A stretch of DNA of 64,000 nucleotides. Origin: Apostichopus japonicus. Lineage: Eukaryota; Echinodermata; Holothuroidea; Aspidochirotida; Stichopodidae. Position numbers and translations under genes: made by a program. Shown one piece after another: positions 23,605-35,355 of this stretch. Below the pieces are notes generated by a model. It did not search any database and was not told the origin of the DNA. It saw only the letters and a list, made by a program, of their open reading frames with translations. The number at the start of each line of letters is the position of its first letter. Positions within the stretch are counted from its first letter, which is position 1. The stretch lies in assembly GCF_037975245.1 (NCBI RefSeq), contig NC_092578.1, positions 17,677,821-17,741,820 of the forward strand, in the 5' to 3' direction.

Positions 23605-26600
23605 CTTTGCAATGAGTTGGAAATGCTGACAGGGAGGAACGTTGTTGTTGAAATGAAGACTGCTTTAGAAAAATATGCACCAAAGATAATCCAGAACGGT
23701 TCCAAGAAGACCAAAGCAAAAGAGCTGATGCGTGCCTACCGGTAGGAGGAGGAAGTCCTTCTTGAAGAGGACAAGAAGTGTATGTTATCACATAATTTTA
23801 CCTTACAATTACTAGTAAGTCGATCAGAGTGGAAAATGATGGGCGGGAGTTACAGGAGGGTAAGCGAGAACCTATAAAGATATTTAGGTAGAAACTGGTC
23901 CAAAAAACCATACTGCCTGAAAGTAACTAGACAATTGCAATCACACTCCCATGTACTCTGTTCTATTGTAGACAGAGAGTGGGAAATTAGGTGAACAAAT
24001 GAGCATAATGTGTGAGCAGAGCAACTTTACTGGGGTGTAGGAGCAGCTGAACAATTTTGATCGAAAGGGGAATATTTTTAGGAAATTAGGATTGCAGGGA
24101 GAGTGTACTCACAGTGCAATCATTGCCCTCTTTGCATTCAAATTTGTCTAGTTACTTTTTGGCGGTACTGGTGGTCTGTTATTGCATAAGGGATGAAAAG
24201 GTGTCTGTACTTGTTGGTTCTGAGACACTGGATATCTGCTATTCAACAAGTAATTAGAAAGAGGCTAAGCTGCAGTCGACCAGCATTTGACACTGACAGT
24301 ATGCCTACGTATATCATACTGTCGTACTGTACACTGACTGTACAGTACATACTACATAGGCATAGTACTCCATATGTACAGTGTGTGTGTGCAAATCACG
24401 AACGACAACCCTGTCGTTGTTGAGGAAAAAGTTAAGAGGAACTGCTGCCTGCTCTCTGTATGTTGAACTGATCGATTTTGCATGCTATGAGTTGACCCCA
24501 ATTAACCCGTCAATTACAATGTTAATTACAATGTCAATTACAATGTTACTCCAACGTGGGGATATTTGTGCTAACTGCTCATGTAATTCCATAAATCAAA
24601 GGCTATTTGTTGGGCCGACAAATAAACTTCCAGTCCGAGTTATGATAAATTATCTCAGGCAAATGGGACCGAGAGTGGTGATGATTGGGTTGTTTAGAAT
24701 CCTTGGCTCATGAGGATTCGAAATGGGGTGGGTGAAATTCACATACAAGCAACTTCGTTTTTTGCCGGTCCAGAGCAAAGTCAGCAAGGATCTTTAACAT
24801 GGAAATCCCAGTTACTAGCCAGAAATAAAAAGTGTAGCCGATAAAACCACAAGTATAATGTTGTTTCTCTTCATCGTGGGTTTCACAGCAGTTGGAACTA
24901 CCGACAACAGAATATGGTTATTGGGGACAGGGTTCTTAGAGAATCTTGACTTCATGCCCCCTATCTCATGATTTCAGTGACGAATGATACTGATTCATTT
25001 CCTTGTTGGAATAGCACAGGGGGACATAGATTTGGTGTTCATTTGGTTCATTCGGTGACGTCAAAGCCTCATAATTATGAATATTTGGCTCTATTTTGGG
25101 AATGACATCTCTGGGATATTCACAGTTTGAAATCAAATTTCTCAACAACGTTACCTCCCATTTTCTTAAAAATGGTACCGTTGGAAAGGGAAAAAGCTAC
25201 TCTGTTTGCACACATAATGGAATGGCCATGTTATGCGGTCTTTAATGTTGAGCCTCGGTGGACTCCGACAGTGACGGCAGATGCATCTATGGTTCTCGCG
25301 GTACATTCTCCTGGGTCAGGTTGCCCTTGTACAGATCCTTTATCAGCCGGAGTACTTCTTTCTCTTTTGGGCATTTCAATACTTCGCTTTGGGGCACTCT
25401 CTCCAGATTTATGAAGATACGCTGCAGCTGTCTTTGCCTTCTCTGTATTTCTCCATCAGTTGCCGCAATGCAAAGACACATACATACATTGTACCATGGT
25501 GGTAGTAACCTCTCACAACATTGCTCATTGTCTGATTATGACTGCTGCCTTGTAACACTTGAAAATGTAGTGATACAGAACTTTATTTTCCATTCTTCGG
25601 TTTTATTGGCAGACCTGGAGTATTCTGTCGCTCTGATGGCTGTACCGTACATCTTCGACGAGAAGCCTGGGTTCTTGTATGTTTCGGACAAGAAGGTAAG
25701 TTCCTCTTGTATATGGTCATTTTCACAGTAAAGGGTGTAAATTGACGCACTCTGACACCAAAGTTTCAACATGATTTGTCATGAACATTTCCACCAGAAT
25801 CATGTACATAAATATCTTAATTATCGTGGAAAACTACTTATGAAGCTTAAACTACATCATAAAGTATGAAAATAGTTGTGAATGTCCTGACAAGCTATCA
25901 TGTGGCAAAGTGTCCTTGAATTGTGTCGCTTCATGAGGCCACTACTGACAAAAGGTCTTAAAACGCAAAGTTACACCATTTACTGTGAAAATGACCATTT
26001 GTCCAGGAGCAGATAGGTTGTTGCTGCTGTTTAACATTTAAGGTGTGCCTGTATTCAATTGATTATGTCATTTTGGAACTCTCAGTTCTTCAGGAGTGAT
26101 CAAAGATTGTCTATTGTAAGTATAAGGCTCGTATTTTCAGGATGCCAAGGAGGGCTGCATCTGGCATTGTGAGGCTTGACGCCAGCCAACTAAAGGACCT
26201 GACAATGATCAATGATTATACAGTATAGCTTGAGTACCCGCTCTGGGAGCTGGTAGCGAATGTATTCCTGGAACACCCATGGTCAGACTCCTTGTGTTCT
26301 AGAGATAGCAGAAGAGTGCAATCACTGAGCACCTGGCAGTCAGGGAGTATCCTGTGATCGGGTATGCAAAGTGAAACCCCCCCCCCCCTTCAGAGGTCTG
26401 GACCCCGATCTATGGTCTGACTTCTCACACGGAGGCTGCCGTTACTAACAATGTGCTCTACCCTTGTAATACATACAGTGTAGACACTGGAATTTGAACA
26501 GAAAAGGGAAAAAACACAGTATATGGGGAAATGTAATCACTACCATTAGAAAATACACATTGACACGGATTGACAGTGTCAATATTCACTTTAACCGTGC

Positions 26601-27158
26601 AGTTGCGTTCAAAATCCCAAACAGTCCTGCCTTTAGATGTGAATCAGCCGTTTGGTTTTCACTTGTATATTGTTTTTTTTTACTAACTCTGCCGAGTGCC
26701 GATACCTGCAAAATGTTCACATATGTTTGGCACAAAATTGCCTGCAGCTATTGAAAAAAAATAGTACCACCATAACTCTGACACATCAGACAGTCCCAGA
26801 GTTAACAATGGAATTTTTGTGGTCAACCATATGTCAATGTACTCTAATTGTTATCTATCAATTCCTTTTTCAGGAGATAGTGTCACCAACACCAGTTTTA
26901 GTGCTACAGTGTAGTACCATCAAACCTGATGCCATCTCTGTATGGGCCGAAGGATGACAAGTCTGTCAAGGGATTTCCAGCATCTGGTATGGAGTGGTAC
27001 TCTTGATGGCCGTGTACTATGCGCATGGGATCGACTACGCCCCAGAGGCGGCCAACACTCTGGGATTCCTACAACGTTACATGATGAGTATCAAGAAAGA
27101 AGATGAGGGGCCAAAAGTACCAACTTCAATACTGCGACTGCTTTCTGCATTGATATGA
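23605..27158 (+). pseudogene. Decayed multi-exon gene, uncharacterised family
   Basis: Exon-like pieces on the plus strand. (1) 23605-23741: acceptor CATATACAG, text LCNELEMLTGRNVVVE then MKTALEKYAPKIIQ and KKTKAKELMRAYR, donor GTAGGA. (2) 25613-25695: acceptor TTTTATTGGCAG, text LEYSVALMAVPYIFDE then KPGFLYVSDKK, donor GTAAGT. (3) From 26141 after TATTTTCAG, containing LEYPLWELVANVF but with stops. (4) 26874-27158: acceptor TTTTTCAG, text EIVSPTPVLVLQCS, an in-frame TGA at 26955, then VVLLMAVYYAHGIDYAP and EAANTLGFLQRYMM before the final stop. The phases of 1 and 2 do not match, and pieces 3 and 4 carry stops or frame changes. The closing pattern resembles large families of uncharacterised multi-exon proteins in fish, corals and echinoderms (EG...L...YY.FN..YP...T..FIQ). 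Function unknown. The introns hold no other gene. Confidence 0.5.
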
Positions 27159-27420
27159 ATCAAATTTCCACACCTAATGCATATGACTGTGACTTTTGCA
27201 GGGGTACTCGTCAAAGGCATTTTTTCTCACTGCAGAAGCTTTGTCGACACCTCGAAATAGCTCATGCACATCAACCCAATATCGCAAAATGGGATCTTAC
27301 AGAAAACATATCCGTCGTTGCCACAATGCTCGGCATTCACAAGAACCTGAAGCTGAGGAGCATAATGATTGCTTTGTGGTTGAGTTGCTTCATGAAGAAG
27401 AAATCCCATTTATTTGTTGA
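27155..27420 (+). pseudogene. C2H2-finger-like fragment, frameshifted
   Basis: One frame gives YDCDFCRGTRQRHFFSLQ then KLCRHLEIAHAHQPN, a C-x2-C...H-x4-H finger with a longer than usual central spacing. A shift near 27286 then gives KMGSYRKHIRRCHN and an acidic tail ending EEEIPFIC at a stop. Two consecutive finger-like halves in different frames suggest an indel or deletion. It lies immediately after, and slightly overlaps, the terminal exon of the decayed gene, so it may be a second copy's N-terminus or an unrelated finger protein. Confidence 0.4.
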
Positions 27421-28269
27421 AGTCAAGTATATCTTATATTCTTGTAATATGTGGCTTATTTGCAGCTGCATAATGATGGCAGAAGCATTTGTAGAACATT
27501 ACATTGCCTATAAAGTCAGAAGAACCACTGAGTGGTTAACCTTTTCATGATTATCATGCTCTGGATACCATATAGGAGTGCTGGAAATATGTACATTCCA
27601 TTGAGGTATAAGGTAACTGCTACAAGATAAGCCAGAACAACATACATCAAAGCTTTCAGTGTTGGTTCACCAAAATTGTAGGTGGGATTGTAATATCACA
27701 CTGAATCGCAGTATACTAGTCGAATTAGCAGGGATGAGTAAATGACCACTACACAGCTTATAGTAAATGTTGGAGAAGTCTTTGAGAACACATTGTTTCA
27801 CCTGATTATTTCACTTACATGCACTTGCATGTTTGAATATTTTGTGTTGTGGTGCAGTTGTTATTGAGTTATTCTTTAGTTTGTTTTTCATGATTGTGCA
27901 TGTACAAAGCATGCAGCATTTGGCATAATCCCAACATTGCATTCCTCAGAGAACTGTTAAGTGATTGAATAATTCCACATTGTATATCAGCTCATTCTAC
28001 AATTTTTGGATGTAAATCACAAAGTTGTTGTGATATGACGAAAGGTAATGTCTTTTTATTGTATTTCAGCATTTTGAATCTAATTGATATTTCATGCAAT
28101 AGATAATTGACAAGATTTGTTTGTTTCGTGGTTTGCTGAATTTTAAAGTGAATAAAGTTATTTGCAAGTTGACAGAACATCATCAGACTTCTGACATTGT
28201 TTTTAAGCAAAAATTGTACACATCTCACAATAGCTGCAACTTAATACTATTTTCTGGTCTTCATGGCTT
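27421..28269. other. Intergenic, nothing recognised
   Basis: AT-rich, no further exon-like sequence. Confidence 0.5.
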
Positions 28270-28274
28270 CTGTG

Positions 28275-28778
28275 AACAGTAAAAAGTAAGAACCTTCCAA
28301 AGAACTTTTGAAAACCATTTCAAAGGGGTTCCCCTGGGAACCATATTTGAAAAGGTTCTCGGTAGAACCTTAAGGGTTCTGCACACAGCTACAAATTGAA
28401 AGAACCTTTTATGGTTCTGGTGAGAACCATTTCAAAGGGGTTCTCAAAAGAACCTTAGTCATAAAAGTTCTTGATAGAACCTTAGGGGTTCTGCATACGG
28501 GACAAAATGAAAGAACCTTTTATGGTTCTTTCGAGAACCATTCAAAGGGGTTCTCAAAAGAACCTTAGTCATAAAAGTTCTTGATAGAACCTTAGGGGTT
28601 CTGCATACGGGACAAAATGAAAGAACCTTTTATGGTTCTTTCGAGAACCATTTCGTAGGGTTCTTATTAGAACCATCATGAAAAGGGTTCTCGTTAAGAA
28701 CCATTGAAGGTTCTGCATACGGGACAAGTCCAAGAACCAGTTTTGGTTCTATGTGGAACCATATTTTCTTAGAGTGTA
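28275..28778. repeat. GGTTCT/AGAACC minisatellite, about 110-bp unit
   Basis: Three units start AAAGAACCTTTTATGGTTCT at 28399, 28510 and 28620 (spacing 111 and 110); degenerate units lie before and after. Within each unit GGTTCT and AGAACC alternate, so any transcript would fold into serial hairpins. The right end TTTTCTTAGAGTGT is the reverse complement of the start of the 19558 copy. Confidence 0.9.
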
Positions 28779-28871
28779 GAATCGGGAAAACCCCTAAACG
28801 CACGAAATATTCATACCAATCTCTCATATTAACGTGACCCTACTGACGTATTAACCCCTTTAAGGTATAGG

Positions 28872-28970
28872 CATAGGCGTAGGAGCCAAATTTGATTGGG
28901 GGGGGGGGGGCTGTAACGACTTGCCCAAAAAATATAAGCGCGTTCAACATGTACATATCATATAGGCATG
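28872..28970 (+). mobile_element. Partial copy of the 9485-9840 MITE
   Basis: Starts CATAGGCGTAGGAGCC and matches the left part of the 9485 element, including the TAACGACTTGCC and CGCGTTCAACAT words. A G run of about 13 bases lies inside. The right end is not recognisable, so it is truncated or diverged. Confidence 0.65.
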
Positions 28971-30736
28971 CATCCGGTTATTACATCGCATGCCAATTAC
29001 ATACAATTATTTGCCGTCTTATTACTCGTTCATATTGGTTATTATTTTTGGGGAAGTCGTTACAAAAAAACACTCCTCAAAATCATTCTTGGAGCAATCT
29101 TATCATGCTTTAAAAATTTGTGGCCGATACCTTTAAAAATAAACGATTTCTGGTCGCGCCCCATACTTTGCGGACCATTGCACTAGAGCGTATACGTTCT
29201 GACCCTCATGACTCCTATATGTACCGGCATACTGTCAGCCCCAATAAAAACACAGAAAGTACAGATAAACTAAGGAGAGAAGAAAGAAAAAAAACCTTAC
29301 CTGAAACGAGATGTTTCAACTTTCAAACACGTATGCTCACACAAAAGTATGGCCCTTATTGCATTAGAAGGGTGTAAATGTTAAACTGTGATGTATATAT
29401 AAACAAAGTTCACTATGCAATGGAACTGACGTATACAAATAGTTGTTTTCAGATATAGCTTCGTGACGTAATTCCTTCAATTTTGCTTTTCCATTTTGCC
29501 ACAGCTGGAAACTATAGGGTGGCCCAATATACCGAATATCTTTATTCAACTATATTGCCAAGTTCTCAATAAAACTATATGGCAGGTTCTCAATAACTTT
29601 TTGGGACAGCTGATGGATACTGCAGTGTTTTATACTGTTATCGCTCTTAATTGTACATAACAAAATCAAGTAACTGACCCTCTGCCCTTAACCAGCGCCG
29701 CTGGTGTCCTGAATAGGATCATCAGGGAGTTTATAGTGTTAAACAGGGTCACTGGGATGGTGTCAACCGTTACCCTCACTACGATCCAGAATCAAATGAC
29801 TTCTGTCTAAATCACTGCTATACGTGGTATATGATATGATTATGGTGCCGCCGAGTGCATATTCTGTGGCCGCATAGAATATGTTACATATCTAATGACA
29901 TTTATTTAATGGATGGGTCTGGAAATGGTTTGAAAAGGATTCCTAAATCTATTCGTTTGTTTAGCATATCCTTGCAAAAAGCCTCCCCCCCCCCCCCCCC
30001 GTATACACTAGATTCTCTCGACCAATATATATAAGGCCAGTCATCTACGTCCTGTTGAACCAAGTATCGTAAAACTCATTGATATTCAAAATGTAATGTA
30101 CGTGTATTTACAACTATTTATTATAATCGAACACTGATATTTTAATTATACGTTTGACCATATAATTGGACACATCTTGCTTACGTTTTTATCGAGAAAC
30201 AATAGAGAGGAGAAAACAATCAATCGAACAGGGTCTATAGAGCTGGCAGCCAGGGCTACTGAGAGCCAAGTCTGGCTCCAGGGACTATTAAAATATCACC
30301 GGGTACCAGTCATTTATGAAGTCTTCACTTTACCCTATAGAACTTCCCGAAGTAAAAAAATAGAATGCACTATCGTTTAACCTGCATATCTCCCAGCCCC
30401 CCCCCCCCCCACTTTTTTTTCTTGGGTCATGGCATATCATAATTTTGTAAAATGCAAAAAAAAAGTTTTCAGTGTTAAAAATTACTCTTAATATTCTACA
30501 ATAGCCGTTTTGCTTTCACTGTTGAATATAAGTTACGGTACCCAAATGGTCTAGAAAGCTTAGTGAATAGATTCTGATGTAAGCAGCATTGTACTGGAGT
30601 TAATCAGCCTCTTCCTCGAATGGAAATATAGATAAAGGCTATCCTTGATTGTAATTGCTTACGATGAAATCTCCACTGATCAAAATTATCGATAGTGGTA
30701 TAGGCCTACATAATATCCTTTTAAACAGGCATGCAT

Positions 30737-30737
<1 letters not shown>
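28971..30737. other. Intergenic, nothing recognised
   Basis: C runs near 29986-30000 and 30399-30410. No gene seen. Confidence 0.5.
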
Positions 30738-30816
<79 letters not shown>

Positions 30817-30837
30817 CTTTAGGGAAGGTCTACGATT

Positions 30838-30872
<35 letters not shown>

Positions 30873-30894
30873 ATGTGTGTGTGTGTGTAACTAA
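30738..30894. repeat. (TA)n and (GT)n microsatellites around the shared 22-bp word
   Basis: A pure TA array (30738-30815), the inverted 22-bp word (30817-30838), then TA and GT repeats to about 30888. Confidence 0.95.
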
Positions 30895-30930
30895 TACATT
30901 AGGCCTAACCCGATATGTATGTATGGATAT

Positions 30931-31114
30931 GTGAATGTACCCGTATATATATAAATATATATACATATATATGTTACAATATAACTTTACTTTTTCACTG
31001 TTATACATAAAAAGAATAGAAAAAAATGTTCGTACTATTCCGAGGTTATCCTAAATGTTTTGTCTTAATATGTGGACTAATGTTCTGTGAATGTACATGT
31101 ACCCGTATATACCC

Positions 31115-31163
<49 letters not shown>

Positions 31164-31275
31164 CTTAACTTTTTTTTACTAAATAAGACATAAAGAGAAA
31201 AGAAACGAGATAGTAATTTTCGTAATTTTCCGAGGTTAGCCTAAATTTGTGGTCTGAATATGTGGACAAACGTTA
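30931..31275 (+). repeat. Two-copy tandem duplication around TA arrays
   Basis: Unit 1 (30931-31086) and unit 2 (31087-31275) both run GTGAATGTAC, CCGTATATA, a TA array, TATAACTT, an A-rich stretch, CGAGGTTA and ATATGTGGAC. The copies differ by substitutions and TA-array length. Confidence 0.75.
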
Positions 31276-33883
31276 CAGTTTACCTGAGTATATTAAATTC
31301 TGGGGAAGCAAAAATAATGCAAACGAAAGAAAAAGTTTCTTCAAAGACCAAACTCAATCAAGGAAACGACGTGTTGTTTTGCCCATGTGACAAGCGAAGA
31401 TGTTGTAGCGATCCGGAAAATACATTTACAGGAGGTCGTCCTGGCTTCCATGTTACCTTTCTCTTAATACCTCTTTCAGGAAACGGTTCTTTCCAATACA
31501 AATATGAGTAGAGATAAATGTAACAAGGATAAGGAATGTACCATCCATCGACAACAAGGCCTTGGATCTATTCCAACAATTTCTGGAGACACGATTGGAT
31601 AAGAAAACAAGGTCTCTTTTTTTCCCCAGGTTCAAAAGAGGACAAGAGGATATTTAAGTTATAGGTCTTAATAAGAGAACAGGGCCGGGGAAGATTATTA
31701 CAACACATACGGTATGATATATAAAAGTCATATACGGGAAGAAGGTGTATACACATATGTAGACAGTTCAAGGACATGTGTAAAGTTTCTCATATATCAA
31801 AAGACAAGGCTTATTATGAGGTCAAAAGATCAGAAGAACATCTTTGAGGGTCATACAACACAGTTGTATACCAGGGAGCTGATACTCTAACACTATGTAA
31901 CAGCTCCCTGCAGTTGTACAGTTAAACGTGTAAAAGTGAAGCTCTATGTAAGGTTTCAACATCACTATGGACGAACCATTTTATACAAAAGCATGCAGGC
32001 TATACACTATACATACATTTGTATAGTTATTTCTGCCATAGAATATGTTCAAGTCTAAAAATAGGCGAAATGTTAATATTTGAACTGATATCACAAACGA
32101 AAGAAACAAAGAATGTTTGCACACTCTCTGAAATTATGTTTGCAGACTGTACATATAATCAAGCACAGCGATAATCTTTTCATGGTATATCGAAAATAAA
32201 GTGAACCAGATTAGTTGGTCACAGCTGTGGCGGCGGATTCACGATTCTTTATCAAACACGAAGGCGCTGTAGGGTCTGGGATCAATGACAGCGATTTCAT
32301 GAAGGGGGATGTATGGCGCCCTCTCCCAGAAAAAAAAATATGAAAGTTTTAGTAATCTGAAATTGGTGCATTCTGTGGTTAATTTAGATGATTAATTTGT
32401 TCTACGCAACTACTTTCATTTTTTTTTGTCTGGGTGTGTGGAGGGGGGGGGGGGGGGGGTTGGTTGAAAAGGGGATATATCTCCACACCCCCTGGATACA
32501 CGCCTGGGTCAGTATGTCTCACTTTAAATCGAATTGGCAAATAGGCCCCCCATAGAAGGACAACTGCAGGAACTTGCATAGACCTGATATCGATAATAAT
32601 CACGTTTTCTTATTCTTTTTCGTTTTATTATCATTCCGGATTTTCTGGATTATGCAGAGTGAATTATAAACTTTAGTGAGTTTGAGATAAGATTCACCGA
32701 CAAAACAATCAAAACTATTTAATGTTCCTTTTAATTCCATGCTAATGCATAATACACAATAAAAGAATACTTTGTAGGCGGCGTGGTGGGGCGTGCTGTG
32801 AAATGACGTCATTGAGACTCCCGGATGTGAATATTACACAGATGTGAAAGATTACGAAAAGGTTCACAGAATATCTCAACTTACCAACAACAAAAAAGCC
32901 AACTTTGAAATCAGTCTTAAAACTTGATTGATTTATTCATAAGGCAAAGATTCATACAGCACAAGCCGTGTCAGCAAAGATATATAAGGCTCAAAACAGT
33001 AACAGTTTTTAAGGTATTTTGTTCTATGAACAAAAATCATATGACAATGTTCCAATAATGGGGTATAAAGTCGCAATTTTTTTCACGTTTTCTTTTTCAT
33101 GTTTTAACACATACTCTTGCAACGATACTGGGGGACGGAGTTTGGAGGGTCGAATCGAAGTAGTATTCGAATATAAGGCGTTCAAGTGACGAGAAAAAGG
33201 GGGGGGGGAACACTTTAAAGTAATGTTGTCCACGTTTTACCAATAGCGTATAACTCCTTTTGAACAAGACTCGTTATAGTTGTGGTGAAATTGTCGACCA
33301 AAAATCAGAAGACAACTTGGTTGACGAACAATCTGTAAAAAGGAACTTTAGGTCATAAGCGGACGAACACCGAGTACTGACGTATGTTGCTAAGGTGACG
33401 GGCCAATTACTACGCAACTTCTGTAATTGCGTTGATCATTAATTGAGCGCACTATAACCATCTTTGTGACGTCACACTTAATGCAGGTCAAATTGTGAAT
33501 CTCTTCTACATGTCTTGTTTGACTCTTTTGTATAAACAATTGTAGAAACCAAGCTCTCTGTTCGTATTTTATTCAATTATGTTTCAATTTACATAATTAT
33601 TTCAGCCATATACATGCATGAATGTCTGTATAGCACAAACGTGATATTATTGGCCCTTTTGGCTTTCCGGGAGGAATATCAGGTATGTGTCAATGATCTG
33701 ATTATTGTAATGCTAATAGTGCGTCCTGTCGATTATAATGTGTCTTTTGTTTCTGTTGTCTTTAAACATAGCAATCTAGAATGTGTAATCTTTCAAACCA
33801 AGAAGTTTTCCTATAGAAATTTTGTAAAAAGTTGTGATCTATAGATTGGTATAACAACTTACTTGTACATAATTTCAATCATA
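31276..33883. other. Intergenic with hairpin and poly-G
   Basis: A 10-bp inverted repeat CAGGGAGCTG/CAGCTCCCTG (31872-31881, 31901-31910; 19-nt loop). A G run at about 32443-32459. TGACGTCA at 32804 and 33477. No gene recognised. Confidence 0.5.
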
Positions 33884-34098
33884 AGTGCCTTCAATCATAA
33901 GGTCCCCGGTTCGAGTCACTCCCAGATTAATGTATGTCGTCCAGTTGCAGAGTTGTTGACAATTGACAATTCATAATCATGGAAGTTAAATATGAATGTA
34001 AGAGACTGACTTCGGTCAGCTTGCGGCTTTGATAAGCCAATGAGGCTTCTTCGCGAGTTCCTGCTTGCAGGAGGATCTAAAATACATACATACATAAT
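33884..34098 (+). mobile_element. tRNA-derived SINE, copy 2 (5'-truncated)
   Basis: Matches 13535-13750 from GTGCCTTC through the B-box GGTTCGAGTC, the CTTCGGTCAGCTTGCGGCTT block and the CATACATACATA tail. The A-box part is missing. Confidence 0.8.
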
Positions 34099-35089
34099 TT
34101 TATATATCTGAATCAGTCAATCAACATCGAATAAACGTACTGGGACCTTTTTTTTCATCTCTATTTTTGATGTTTGGAATTTTGAGGGAAAAGTAACAAA
34201 ATACTTGGGACTGTATAGTGTCAATCAAGACCTATAGTCAAATATTTCTTCGTTCTTTAAAGAAGAAATTATTTATAGAAATGATTAAAATAATTATACA
34301 CAATTACTTATCCCGAGCATTTATTTTGCTTTGGCAACTGAAACATATATTGGGCAATATACAGATGAGTTGTTTTTCTTTGATAAGATGAGTGCGTCGT
34401 ATCGCACCGTGCAATATGGCATTATACGAGGTGAGGAGAGATGCGACTCGACACTGCGTGCATCCATGTGTTAAATTAATGTTTAAGCTATTTATAGAAA
34501 TTGTTCACATTTTTCACTTCAAGAAATCAACAACAATGGTAAAAACAAAAAGATTTAAAAATAAACACAACGTTTTAACATCACTTAATTGGTAATGAGG
34601 CTAATGTGAACAGTAAAACTAGCCCTTCTTGTTTACGATCATGATTTCCCGGATCATATACGGTGTCGTGGCGCATCGTTCGCATTCATTCTTGCAATAT
34701 CGTATTCCTATGCGCAGATGCGCAGATGCGCAGATTCGCAGGACGTCATCTTTATTGGGATGAGGTAGAAAATTAAAAAATTAAATTCTCCACATTCATC
34801 CACATTTTCCGGAACCGAACGCAATTGTGATGATATTACGATGATATTACGCGTTGGATGAGGTGGGACGAGGGATACTAATGAAGCTTCCCCCTCCCTC
34901 CCTCCCCACCCCCTCCCTATTTCTCCCTGTGTGTTCATACCAGTATTCTGCACAAACTGTATGTACGAGGGCACGGAGGAAACCCACCATTAGTTAAAAC
35001 TTATACGTTATCATAAGTTTAACATCGAAGCGACAATTTTTGACGGGTACGGCGCGCTTTTAGTTTGCCATAAGTCCTGAAATCGTCAT
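34099..35089. other. Intergenic, nothing recognised
   Basis: Includes a short GCGCAGAT repeat (about 34711-34730). No gene seen. Confidence 0.5.
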
Positions 35090-35355
35090 TTATCGGGGTT
35101 TTCCGTGCTCCCATTGGACGACCAGTGTCACAAATTGCTTTCTATAGCGCTCTGGTTGGAAGAAATCGACATATCTCAAATGAAACTGACATATGTCGGT
35201 TTTCTCATGCTCTCATTGGACGGCCAGTGTCACATGTTGTTTTCTAGCGCTATGATTGAAAGAAATGGACATTTCTCTTAAACTGACTTATGTCGGTTTT
35301 CTCGTGCTCTCATGGGACGAGTAGTGTCACATGTTGCTTTCTAAGTGCTCTGATT
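35090..35355 (+). repeat. Three-copy tandem repeat, about 100-bp unit
   Basis: The block TCGG-GTTTTC(C/T)-TGCTC-CATTGGAC-AGTGTCACA-TGCTTTCTA-GCTCTG recurs with anchors at 35112, 35214 and 35311 (spacing 102 and 97). Confidence 0.8.

Noticed and set aside
25287-25481. Minus-strand ORF with protein-like QRRQRQLQRIFINLERVPQ
   Set aside because: Antisense to the decayed gene region and no recognised domain; could be real but evidence is insufficient.
28275-28778. CRISPR-like array
   Set aside because: Units are adjacent 110-bp tandem repeats with internal GGTTCT palindromes, no unique spacers, and the genome is eukaryotic.
31872-31910. pre-miRNA
   Set aside because: Only 10 paired bases with a 19-nt loop; too weak to call.
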